Shown: positions 35,366 to 43,096 of the stretch, piece by piece | Numbering within the stretch: position 1 is the first letter of the stretch | How the letters are laid out: each line of letters begins with the position of its first letter | NCBI RefSeq assembly: GCF_020165495.1 | Contig: NZ_JAIUIE010000002.1 | Span: 496,001 to 560,000 of the forward strand | Length of the DNA: 64,000 bases | Reading direction: 5' to 3' | DNA from: Mesorhizobium sp. BR1-1-16 | GTDB lineage: Bacteria; Pseudomonadota; Alphaproteobacteria; Rhizobiales; Kaistiaceae | Made by a program: the position numbers and the translations under genes | Notes under the pieces: model-generated | The model's input: the letters and a program-made list of their open reading frames with translations, nothing else | What the model was told of the DNA's origin: nothing | Databases searched by the model: none

Positions 35366-36463
35366 TTATTCGGCGGCAACAGCGCCCGCCGCGCTGACAT
35401 CGAGCGGCGCGACATGGCTCGGCAATTGCCGCTTCACATACCAGCCCGGCTCGCGCCGCTGGCGCAGCAGGGCCGGGATGATCTCGCGATAGGCTGCCCA
35501 GCAGCTTGCATACGGCGTCGGGCAATCATCCTTGATCGCCTCATGCAGACGCGGCAGGGCGTGATAGGGCACCATCGGGAACATGTGATGCTCAACATGA
35601 TAGTTCATGTTGAGATAGAGGAAGCGAAACACCGGGTTCATATAGACCGTGCGACTGTTGAGCCGGTGATCGAGCACATCTTCATCGAGCCCCGCATGCT
35701 GCGTCAGGCCGAAGAAGATCGTCATGAACCCGCCATAGATGCTCGGCAGGCCGATGAACATCGCCGGCAGGATCGAACCGATCGCGATGCACCACACCGC
35801 CACGCCGATGAAGATGGCGGCCATGATCCGCGCCTCGCGGAACACCTTCGGCCGCTCCATCTCGGGGATGAAGGTTGCCTCTTCGGGATCGAGCCTGCCC
35901 TGAACGTGAAGCGTCAGCTTCTTGGCGAGGCTCCAGGCGGATTTCAGCGCGAAGATGTTGAGCACGAGGCCGAGAATGTCCGGCGGCCTTGGCACGGCGA
36001 TCTCGGGATCGCGGCCGACGATGATCGTATCGGTGTGATGCCGCGTATGGCTCCAGCGCCAGACGGTCGGCTCCCGCAGGATCATGAAACAGGCGATCGC
36101 ATAAACGACATCGTTCATCCATGTCGTCTTGAACGCTGTGCGATGGCCGCATTCATGCCAGCGCGAATCCGAGGCCGAGCCGTAAAGCACGCCATAGACG
36201 AGGAAGAAGGGGATGCAGGCCCACGTGCCCCAGAAATACCAGCCGCCGAGGCCGGACAGAGCGAGCGCCCCGAACCAGATCGCGGTGTCGCGGAGCGCCG
36301 GCCCATCGGAGCGGCGCATCAGCTCCTTCAGCTCCTTGCGGCCGATCGGGCATTGATACCACTGCGCGGTCGCGAGGCCGCGCTCGACTGCGCGCTGCGT
36401 CTCGAAGCCGACAAGCGAATAGTCGCGCTTTTGATAGTCGGATGAAATGTCTTGCGCTGCCAT
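35366..36463 (-). CDS. mocD: MocD-like membrane fatty acid desaturase/hydroxylase
   Basis: The 365-residue integral membrane di-iron enzyme shows the three His boxes: 'HECGHRTAF', 'HTRHHTDTI' and 'NYHVEHHMFP', with hydrophobic segments between. ATG 36463 follows AGGAGGAAG. Together with MocE and MocF homologues it resembles the rhizopine (3-O-methyl-scyllo-inosamine) demethylating ferredoxin oxygenase of rhizobia. Other possibilities are hydroxylation or desaturation of another substrate. It is divergent from a LacI-type regulator with 135 bp between starts. Confidence 0.87.
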   Translation of the reverse strand: MAAQDISSDYQKRDYSLVGFETQRAVERGLATAQWYQCPIGRKELKELMRRSDGPALRDTAIWFGALALSGLGGWYFWGTWACIPFFLVYGVLYGSASDSRWHECGHRTAFKTTWMNDVVYAIACFMILREPTVWRWSHTRHHTDTIIVGRDPEIAVPRPPDILGLVLNIFALKSAWSLAKKLTLHVQGRLDPEEATFIPEMERPKVFREARIMAAIFIGVAVWCIAIGSILPAMFIGLPSIYGGFMTIFFGLTQHAGLDEDVLDHRLNSRTVYMNPVFRFLYLNMNYHVEHHMFPMVPYHALPRLHEAIKDDCPTPYASCWAAYREIIPALLRQRREPGWYVKRQLPSHVAPLDVSAAGAVAAE

Positions 36464-36555
36464 GGGCTTCCTCCTGCCATGCCGGCCGAGCCTTTGGCCC
36501 TCGTTGTTCTTTGGAGGAAATCTAGCGAGACTAGTGATTGGCGACAATGGCACTA

Positions 36556-36614
36556 TGATGGAATCTATCAGGGAAGATCAGCGGCCTCCGTCAACGCCAT
36601 GATAGAAACCATCA
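36556..36614. promoter_or_regulatory. Pair of related palindromes (candidate LacI-family operators)
   Basis: TGATGGAATCTATCA (36556-36570) and TGATAGAAACCATCA (36600-36614). The reverse complement of the first matches the second at 13 of 15 positions. Centres are 44 bp apart, close to four helical turns. The second starts on the regulator's own ATG. This is expected of an autoregulated LacI system that also controls mocDEF. Confidence 0.6.
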
Positions 36615-37651
36615 CCGACCCATCGCCGCGCCGGCCGACCATCGACGATGTCGCGCGGGCCGCCGGCGTCGGTGTCGCCACCGTCGATCGCGTGCTCAAC
36701 AAGCGTGCGCGGGTCCGGCATGAGACGGCGGCGCGTGTCCTCGCGGCGGCCGAAGCGATCGGATATCACGGCGCCGGCCTGCTGCGCCGCCGCCTCGACG
36801 AGGCGCCGACGGAAAAGAGCTTCGGCTTCCTGCTGCAGCGGCGCGGCGATTCCTTCTATCGCAACCTTTCCGCTGCGCTGACCGGCGCGACGCGGCGATT
36901 GACGCATTTGCGCGGTCGCCCGGTTGTCGAATTCGTCGACGATATCTCGGCCGCCACCGTCGCCCGTGACATGCGCGCTCTCGGCACGCGGGTGGATGGG
37001 CTTTCTATCGTCGCCGCCGATCATCCGACCGTCACCGAGGCCGTCATGGACCTCGCGGCGCGCGGTATTCCGGTGGTGACGCTGCTCTCGGAACTCTCGG
37101 CCCCCGTCGCCGGCCATTTCGGCATCGATCATCGCAAGGCTGGCCGCACCGCTGCCTGGGTGATCAGCCGCCTCGCGCGGGAGCCCGGCGGCGTCGGAGT
37201 TCTCGTCGGCAGCCATCGCTTTCTCGGCCATGAACTCTCCGAGATCAGCTTCCGCTCCTATTTCCGTGAGCACGCGCCCACGTTTCGGCTGCTCGAATCC
37301 GTCTCCAATCTCGAGGATCCCGGCCTTGCCTATGAGGGGACGCTGGAACTCGTGAAGCGCAATCCTGATCTGGCCGGCCTCTATCTGCCGGGTGGCGGTA
37401 TGGCGGGCATGGTCGCCGCGCTGCGCGAAGCGAGTGCCGCCCGTCATATCGTCGCCGTCTGCAATGAACTGATCCCGGAGACGCGCGCGGCTCTGCTCGA
37501 CGGCGTTCTGGACGCGGTCATCGATACGCCGATCGAAGCCTTGGCCGAGCGGGCCGTCGAGATGCTGGCGGCGCTCGTCTCGGGCCGTGCAGTGGAGCCA
37601 GGCGGCACACATCTGCTACCGTTCGGGCTCACCGTCTCGGAGAATGTATGA
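36599..37651 (+). CDS. LacI family transcriptional regulator
   Basis: The 350-residue regulator has an N-terminal HTH ('TIDDVARAAGVGVATVDRVLN', about 15-35) with the hinge 'AAEAIGYHGAGLLRRR', then a periplasmic-binding-protein-like sugar-sensing domain ('VDGLSIVAADHPTVTEAVMDL', 'GHFGIDHRKAGRTAAWVISRL'). ATG 36599 is the start consistent with the family. It is divergent from mocDEF, which it probably controls; its ligand could be an inositol-like compound. A stem-loop follows the stop. Confidence 0.92.
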   Translation: MIETITDPSPRRPTIDDVARAAGVGVATVDRVLNKRARVRHETAARVLAAAEAIGYHGAGLLRRRLDEAPTEKSFGFLLQRRGDSFYRNLSAALTGATRRLTHLRGRPVVEFVDDISAATVARDMRALGTRVDGLSIVAADHPTVTEAVMDLAARGIPVVTLLSELSAPVAGHFGIDHRKAGRTAAWVISRLAREPGGVGVLVGSHRFLGHELSEISFRSYFREHAPTFRLLESVSNLEDPGLAYEGTLELVKRNPDLAGLYLPGGGMAGMVAALREASAARHIVAVCNELIPETRAALLDGVLDAVIDTPIEALAERAVEMLAALVSGRAVEPGGTHLLPFGLTVSENV

Positions 37652-37653
37652 TG

Positions 37654-37679
37654 CCGGGGCGGCGCTGCCGCCACCCCGG
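37654..37679. terminator. Convergent hairpin between LacI gene and MFS transporter
   Basis: CCGGGGCGGC (37654-37663) pairs with GCCG (37667-37670) and CCCCGG (37674-37679), with a 3-nt bulge and GCT loop. It sits between two converging stops only 38 bp apart. There is no T-tract. Confidence 0.45.
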
Positions 37680-37689
37680 ATCGTCGTGA

Positions 37690-39393
37690 TCAATCGTCGG
37701 CGTAGATGTCCCGATCCTTCGTCTCGGGCAGGAACAGCATGCCGATGACGAAGCAGATGGCCGCAAAGAAGATCGGGTACCAGAGGCCGAAATAGATGTC
37801 GCCGGTCTGCGCCACCATGGCGAAGGCCGTTGCCGGCAGCAGGCCGCCGAACCAGCCATTGCCGATATGATACGGCAGCGACATCGACGTGTAGCGGATG
37901 CGGGTCGGGAACAGTTCGACCAGTGCCGCGGCGATCGGGCCGTACACCATCGTGACGAAGAGCACGAGAATGAACAGCAGTCCGATGATGGCAAGAACCT
38001 GCCTGTTGAGGTCGAACGGGCTCGTCATCTTGACGATGCCGGGATCACCCGCCTTCGGGTAGCCGGCGGCCTGGAGCGCCGCCAGCGTAGCCTTGTCCCA
38101 GTCGGCGCGCGCTGCTTTGAGATCGGCCGCGCCGGTCGGATCGAAGGCGGGGAAGGGCTGGCTGTTGATCATGATCTGGGCTGGGCTGCCCGCCGGCCCG
38201 TCCGTCGTCGAATAGCGGATCGAGTTCTTGGCGAGGAAGTCGCGCGCCGTGTCACAGGGCGCGGTGAATACCCGCGTACCGACAGGATTGAACAGCTTGC
38301 CGCAGCTGGCCGGATCGGCGACGACGTCGACCTTGACGGTATCCAGCGCTCTTTCCAGCGCGGGATTGGCAGCCGTCGTGAGGGCCTGGAACAGCGGGAA
38401 ATAGCAGACGGCAGCGATCAGGCAGCCTGCCATGATGATCGGCTTGCGGCCGATCTTGTCAGAGAGCCAGCCGAAGAACACGAAGAAGCCCGTGCCGAGC
38501 ACCAGCGACCAGGCGATCAGGAGATTGGCGGTATAGCCATCGACCTTCAGGATCGATTGCATGAAGAACAGGGCGTAGAACTGTCCCGTATACCAGACGA
38601 CGCCCTGGCCCATGGTGAGGCCGAGCAGCGCCAGCAGTGCGATCTTGGCGTTTGACCAGTTTCCGAACGCCTCCTTGAGCGGCGCCTTCGAATGGGTGCC
38701 TTCCTCCTTCATCTTCAGGAAGGCCGGCGACTCGTTGAGCTGCAGGCGGATCCACAGCGAGATGCCGAGCAGCACGACCGAGACCAGGAAGGGAACGCGC
38801 CAGCCCCAGATGGCGAAATTCGCCTCGCCGAGGATCGTGCGCGAGAACAGAATGACGATCAACGACAGGAACAGGCCGAGCGTCGCGGTGGTCTGGATCC
38901 ACGACGTATAGAATCCGCGCCGCCCATGCGGCGCGTGTTCGGCGACATAGGTCGCTGCGCCGCCATATTCGCCGCCGAGCGCCAGGCCCTGCAGCAGACG
39001 CGCCGCGATCAGGATGACCGGCGCGGCGACGCCGATCTGGTTGTAGCCAGGCAGGAGGCCGACGACGAAGGTCGACAAGCCCATGATCATGATCGTGACG
39101 AGGAACGTATATTTCCGGCCGACGAGATCGCCGAGGCGGCCGAACACGAGGGCACCGAACGGCCTGACGAGAAAGCCGGCGGCGAAGGCGAGCAGCGCGA
39201 AGATGTCGGCCGTCGCCTTCGGAAACTGGCTGAAGAACTGTGCGCCGATGATCGTCGCCAGCGAGCCGTAGAGATAGAAATCGTACCATTCGAAGACGGT
39301 ACCGAGCGATGACGCGAAGATGACTTTCTTTTCGCCTCGCGTCATTGGCCGCACAGGATCTTCGCCCGTGCTCGGAATTGACCGCGTTGCCAT
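37690..39393 (-). CDS. MFS transporter, metabolite:H+ symporter (MHS) family
   Basis: The 567-residue inner-membrane protein starts 'VIFASSLGTVFEWYDFYLYGSLATII', the MHS hallmark, with 'RPFGALVFGRLGDLVGRKY' and 'RLLQGLALGGEYGGAATYVAEHAP'. About 115 residues of hydrophilic sequence ('VDVVADPASCGKLFNP' through 'GIVKMTSPFDLNRQ') are inserted between two late membrane segments. That makes it longer than the usual 430-450 residues, as in a known long MHS subgroup. Substrate is unknown; MHS carriers take organic acids and betaines. It is transcribed alone. Confidence 0.88.
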   Translation of the reverse strand: MATRSIPSTGEDPVRPMTRGEKKVIFASSLGTVFEWYDFYLYGSLATIIGAQFFSQFPKATADIFALLAFAAGFLVRPFGALVFGRLGDLVGRKYTFLVTIMIMGLSTFVVGLLPGYNQIGVAAPVILIAARLLQGLALGGEYGGAATYVAEHAPHGRRGFYTSWIQTTATLGLFLSLIVILFSRTILGEANFAIWGWRVPFLVSVVLLGISLWIRLQLNESPAFLKMKEEGTHSKAPLKEAFGNWSNAKIALLALLGLTMGQGVVWYTGQFYALFFMQSILKVDGYTANLLIAWSLVLGTGFFVFFGWLSDKIGRKPIIMAGCLIAAVCYFPLFQALTTAANPALERALDTVKVDVVADPASCGKLFNPVGTRVFTAPCDTARDFLAKNSIRYSTTDGPAGSPAQIMINSQPFPAFDPTGAADLKAARADWDKATLAALQAAGYPKAGDPGIVKMTSPFDLNRQVLAIIGLLFILVLFVTMVYGPIAAALVELFPTRIRYTSMSLPYHIGNGWFGGLLPATAFAMVAQTGDIYFGLWYPIFFAAICFVIGMLFLPETKDRDIYADD

Positions 39394-39827
39394 ATCCCCT
39401 CCCTGACTGGCTGCCGTGTCGGTATTCCCCAGGGGATCTACTCAGCCTCGTTGAGATGGGCCGCGCCGTTTGCTCCAGTAAAGAATCCCCTGACGACAGC
39501 AGAAGAGGATGTTCGACTTTTGTCAATCGCGTCAGTGCGGATCGAACACATTCTTCAAGGGCAATATAGATTAAATGCCCGGAGACATATCGAGCGGTCC
39601 GCTCCCAAAGTCTCAGGGCAGCAAGAGTTGTTGCATTTTACAACAGGCTGGGGCGGAGCTTGAACTTGGCCATTGGCTGAGGGTTTGCCTTGCGGTCTCG
39701 AAGAGGAGACCGATTGCTGTCCGGCCAAGGCCACGCACATGCGGGGTCAGGAGGTCTCGGACGGACATTTCCCTCTCCCTTTGGCGGGAGAGGGTTCGCG
39801 GAGGATCGGGACGCCCGGGCCTCGGCG
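39394..39827. other. Long intergenic region between ftsK end and MFS start
   Basis: Four hundred and thirty-four bases without a supported gene. It contains the palindrome TGTTGCATTTTACAACA (39629-39645), a 7-bp hairpin CGGTCTC/GAGACCG (39693-39712), and the hairpin CCCTCTCCC/GGGAGAGGG (39771-39794) near the ftsK stop. Small open frames here (up to about 75 codons) have no ribosome site or recognisable product. Confidence 0.6.
39771..39794. repeat. REP-like palindrome / candidate ftsK terminator
   Basis: CCCTCTCCC (39771-39779) and GGGAGAGGG (39786-39794), 9-bp perfect stem, 6-nt loop, 34 bp past the ftsK stop. The CCCTCTCCC/GGGAGAGGG core is a familiar dispersed intergenic palindrome in GC-rich proteobacteria. 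On the minus strand it is followed by AAATG, not a T-tract. Confidence 0.55.
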
Positions 39828-42401
39828 TCAGCGCATCTCGCGAAGGATCTCGCGCTTGCCCGCATGGTTGGCGGGGCCGACGATGCCTTCCTTCTCCATG
39901 CGCTCCATGATCGAGGCGGCTCGGTTGTAGCCGATCTGCAGGCGACGCTGGATGTAGGAAGTCGAGGCCTTCTTGTCGCGCAGCACGATGGCCACGGCCT
40001 GATCATAGGCATCGGAGCTGTCGTCGCCGAACGAGCCCTTGTCGAACACGGCGCTGTCCTCGGCGGGTGCTGCCGCCTCGTCCTCGTCCTCCTCGTCCGA
40101 GGTGACGGCGTCGAGATATTCAGGCCGTGCCTGCATCTTCAGATGCGCGACGACCTTCTCGACCTCGTGATCCGAGACGAAGGGTCCGTGCACGCGCTGG
40201 ATGCGGCCGCCACCGGCCATGTAAAGCATGTCGCCCTGGCCGAGTAGCGTCTCGGCGCCCATTTCGCCGAGAATGGTGCGGCTGTCGATCTTCGACGTCA
40301 CCTGGAAGGAGATGCGCGTCGGGAAGTTGGCCTTGATCGTTCCGGTGATGACGTCCACCGACGGGCGCTGCGTCGCCATGACGATGTGGATGCCGGCGGC
40401 GCGGGCCATCTGGGCAAGGCGCTGGATGGCGCCTTCGATGTCCTTGCCGGCGACCATCATCAGGTCGGCCATCTCGTCGACGATAACGACGATATAGGGC
40501 AGCGCCGAGAGGTCCATCACCTCTTCTTCATGCGTGATGTCGCCGGTGTCCTTGTCGAAGCCGGTTGCCACCTGGCGCGTGATGACTTCGCCCTTCTCGC
40601 GGGCTTCCGCGACGCGGGCATTGAAGCCGTCAATGTTGCGGACGCCGAGGCGCGACATCTTGCGATAGCGCTCCTCCATCTCGCGCACCGCCCATTTGAG
40701 CGCAACGACGGCCTTCTTGGGGTCGGTCACGACGGGCGTCAGGAGATGCGGGATGCCGTCATAGACGGAGAGTTCCAGCATCTTCGGGTCGATCATGATC
40801 AGCCGGCACGCCTCGGGGCGATACTGGTAGAGCAGCGACAGGATCATGGTGTTGATCGCCACCGACTTGCCCGAACCGGTCGTGCCGGCGACGAGCAGAT
40901 GCGGCATCTTGGCGAGGTCGACGATCACCGACTCGCCGCCGATCGTCTTGCCGAGGCAGATGCCGAGCTTGGCCCGGGCCTCGGTGAATTCATGGCTCTC
41001 CAGCAATTCGCGCAGCCACACCGTCTCGCGGCGGTGATTGGGCAACTCGATGCCGATGACGTTGCGTCCCTCGACCACCGCGACGCGGGCCGAGACGGCG
41101 CTCATTGAGCGGGCGATATCGGCCGAAAGGGCGATGACGCGGGATGACTTGGTGCCCGGCGCCGGTTCCAGCTCGTAGAGCGTGACCACGGGTCCGGGAT
41201 TGGCGTCGATGATCTCGCCGCGCACACCGAAGTCGCGCAGCGTCTGCTGCAGCGTCGTCGAATTGCGGACGAGAGCCTCCTCGGAAAGCTCTGAATCCGG
41301 CTCGACCAGCGGCGGTTTCGCGAGAAGCTCAAGCGAGGGGAATTCGTAGTCGTCGTTGCCGGCGATCACATGCGGCCGCGCGACCGTCGTTACCGTAGGG
41401 GTAGCATCCGCCACCAGCGGCGCGGCGGCCTTCGGCGCCTCAACGACAGGCACGATCGGAACCGGCGCCACCGCAACCGGTGTCACGGCAACGGACGCAG
41501 CGGGGGCTTCCCGCACGACGGCGGGTCGTACCGGTGCGGCAGCCACGGGCTGTGGCTTCAGCGGCGGCAGCTCGATCGCCTCTGAGCCGGCGGTATCCAT
41601 GTCCGGTTCGTCCTGCACGCCATCATCGACGGGCCAGACGAAGGAGACGCGGACCGTGGCGCGCAGTGGCGGTTCGATCGGCAGGATGGTCGGCGCGATG
41701 CTGTCGGGCAGGCTCAATTCGATGGCTCGCGCCTCGGCGCGCCGCTCGGCATGGCTCTCCGGCGGCAGTGGCTCGTCGTCCTGCTCGGCGATGCGGGCTG
41801 GCGGCGCCGCGATGTCGGTGCGGATCAAGCGCGCGATGCGGCGGATGGAGGCGGGTGTCTCGATGCCGTCCATCAAAGGCTCCGCCGATTCAGCAGGTAT
41901 GACCGGCTCAGTCGAAACGACCGGCTCGGTCGCAGCGATCTCTGCTGCGGGATGGTCCTCGATCACGGGCGGCGTCGGCGGAACGCGCCGGCTCGGGGCG
42001 GCGGGGCCGCGCGCCGGCGGATGCAGGCGGGTCATCGGGGCAGATGGCGTGACGCGCGGGGGCATCGGCAGCGGCGCCGCCTCCTCGTCGCGCGGCCGCA
42101 TCAGATAGTCCGGCGTCCGCGTGAAGCGGCTTGTCGGCGTCGTCGTGAACGGCCGGAGCCAGCTCGGCACGGTGTCGAGCGAGGCCAGATCTTCCGCGCG
42201 GAGCTGGAAGGGATCGGGCTTTCCGGCATTCGGTTTGCCCGCATCTGGGCGGGCGTCGATCGGCCGTCGCAGATGCAGCGTGCCGCGCTCGGGGCGGCCC
42301 TTATCGTCGGCTGCGCCGTTCTCGTTGGCGCGGCCGGAGAGCGAAGCGCTCCCGGGAGCCGAACTGTCCGGAGAATGAGGGGGACGCGGTGGAGATCGCA
42401 T
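39828..42401 (-). CDS. ftsK: DNA translocase FtsK, soluble form without membrane segments
   Basis: The protein is 857 residues from ATG 42401 (GTG 42467 or ATG 42458 would extend it; no ribosome site is convincing). It has a Pro/Ala/Val-rich linker of about 370 residues, then the alpha/beta motor with Walker A 'GTTGSGKS' and Walker B '[14 protein letters not shown]', and a C-terminal winged-helix gamma domain ('[25 protein letters not shown]'). FtsK pumps DNA toward dif and activates XerCD at division. The usual four N-terminal membrane helices are absent; a second membrane-anchored FtsK probably exists elsewhere. Confidence 0.93.
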   Translation of the reverse strand: MRSPPRPPHSPDSSAPGSASLSGRANENGAADDKGRPERGTLHLRRPIDARPDAGKPNAGKPDPFQLRAEDLASLDTVPSWLRPFTTTPTSRFTRTPDYLMRPRDEEAAPLPMPPRVTPSAPMTRLHPPARGPAAPSRRVPPTPPVIEDHPAAEIAATEPVVSTEPVIPAESAEPLMDGIETPASIRRIARLIRTDIAAPPARIAEQDDEPLPPESHAERRAEARAIELSLPDSIAPTILPIEPPLRATVRVSFVWPVDDGVQDEPDMDTAGSEAIELPPLKPQPVAAAPVRPAVVREAPAASVAVTPVAVAPVPIVPVVEAPKAAAPLVADATPTVTTVARPHVIAGNDDYEFPSLELLAKPPLVEPDSELSEEALVRNSTTLQQTLRDFGVRGEIIDANPGPVVTLYELEPAPGTKSSRVIALSADIARSMSAVSARVAVVEGRNVIGIELPNHRRETVWLRELLESHEFTEARAKLGICLGKTIGGESVIVDLAKMPHLLVAGTTGSGKSVAINTMILSLLYQYRPEACRLIMIDPKMLELSVYDGIPHLLTPVVTDPKKAVVALKWAVREMEERYRKMSRLGVRNIDGFNARVAEAREKGEVITRQVATGFDKDTGDITHEEEVMDLSALPYIVVIVDEMADLMMVAGKDIEGAIQRLAQMARAAGIHIVMATQRPSVDVITGTIKANFPTRISFQVTSKIDSRTILGEMGAETLLGQGDMLYMAGGGRIQRVHGPFVSDHEVEKVVAHLKMQARPEYLDAVTSDEEDEDEAAAPAEDSAVFDKGSFGDDSSDAYDQAVAIVLRDKKASTSYIQRRLQIGYNRAASIMERMEKEGIVGPANHAGKREILREMR

Positions 42402-42726
42402 GATGCCGAAGACCTTGCGCTCAGAGGCTCTGGAGTCCGTTGTTGACCCCCAAGGCATACGGAGCACAGCGTTAACGAAGGGTTGTGAGCCCTTTGGGCC
42501 CGCCGACGAAAAGCGCGGAGCCGCGCGATTCCGCGCTTCCTGCCTGTGGAGAAATCGTCTGGCTGTTGCAGTCCGGCCGCAGGCACGAAAAGCCGCGGCC
42601 GCGGCTGACGAACTCTTCAGACTTCGATGCGAGAATCGCGGTTGTCCGGTTTGTCGCAGCCTGCGTCAGGCCGGTAGAGGGCTGGAAGCGCAGGACGGGG
42701 ACTGCGCTCACAAAGGGAGCTGATCC
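42402..42726. other. Intergenic region between ftsK and DUF805 gene
   Basis: Three hundred and twenty-five bases between divergent starts. It should hold promoters for both genes, but I see no clear -35/-10 pair, operator palindrome or RNA structure. The only notable element is a GC-rich palindromic patch around GCCGCGGCCGCGGC near 42593-42606. Confidence 0.5.
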
Positions 42727-43086
42727 ATGAACATGACGACGGCGGTGAAGACCGTCTTTTCAAAATACGTGACATTCTCAGGCCGCGCCCCGCGGTCCGA
42801 ATTCTGGTGGTGGGTGCTGTTCACCGTCATCGTCAGCATCATCGCCTATGCGCTCGATAGCGCCTTCGGCTGGCATTATGACACGCTGCAATCCGCCGGT
42901 CCGATCTCGGGCCTCTGGTCGCTCGCGACCATCCTGCCCAATCTCGCCGTCACCGTCCGCCGTCTGCATGACACCGATCGCAGCGGCTGGTGGATTTTCC
43001 TGACGCTCATTCCGCTGATCGGCGCTCTGATCCTGCTCTACTGGTATCTGAAGCCAGGTACGCCGGGCACCAACCGCTTCGGCTGA
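42727..43086 (+). CDS. DUF805 membrane protein
   Basis: The 119-residue protein has the DUF805 signature: 'FSGRAPRSEFWWWVLFTVIV' at the N-terminus and 'LPNLAVTVRRLHDTDRSGWWIFLTLIPLIGALILLYW' later, with about three or four membrane segments. Function unknown; it is a small inner-membrane protein (YhaH-like). GGGAG precedes the ATG. It ends 10 bp from the 3' end of the AcoR-like gene, convergent. Confidence 0.9.
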   Translation: MNMTTAVKTVFSKYVTFSGRAPRSEFWWWVLFTVIVSIIAYALDSAFGWHYDTLQSAGPISGLWSLATILPNLAVTVRRLHDTDRSGWWIFLTLIPLIGALILLYWYLKPGTPGTNRFG

Positions 43087-43096
43087 GGCCTGGATA

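Noticed and set aside
39345-39740. Three small open frames of 60-75 codons in the ftsK-MFS intergenic region
   Set aside because: No ribosome sites, no domain, and they overlap each other on both strands and palindromic elements.
42588-42612. GC-rich palindromic patch as an ftsK or DUF805 operator
   Set aside because: GCGGCCGC-type palindromes arise easily at this base composition, and no second copy or promoter context supports it.
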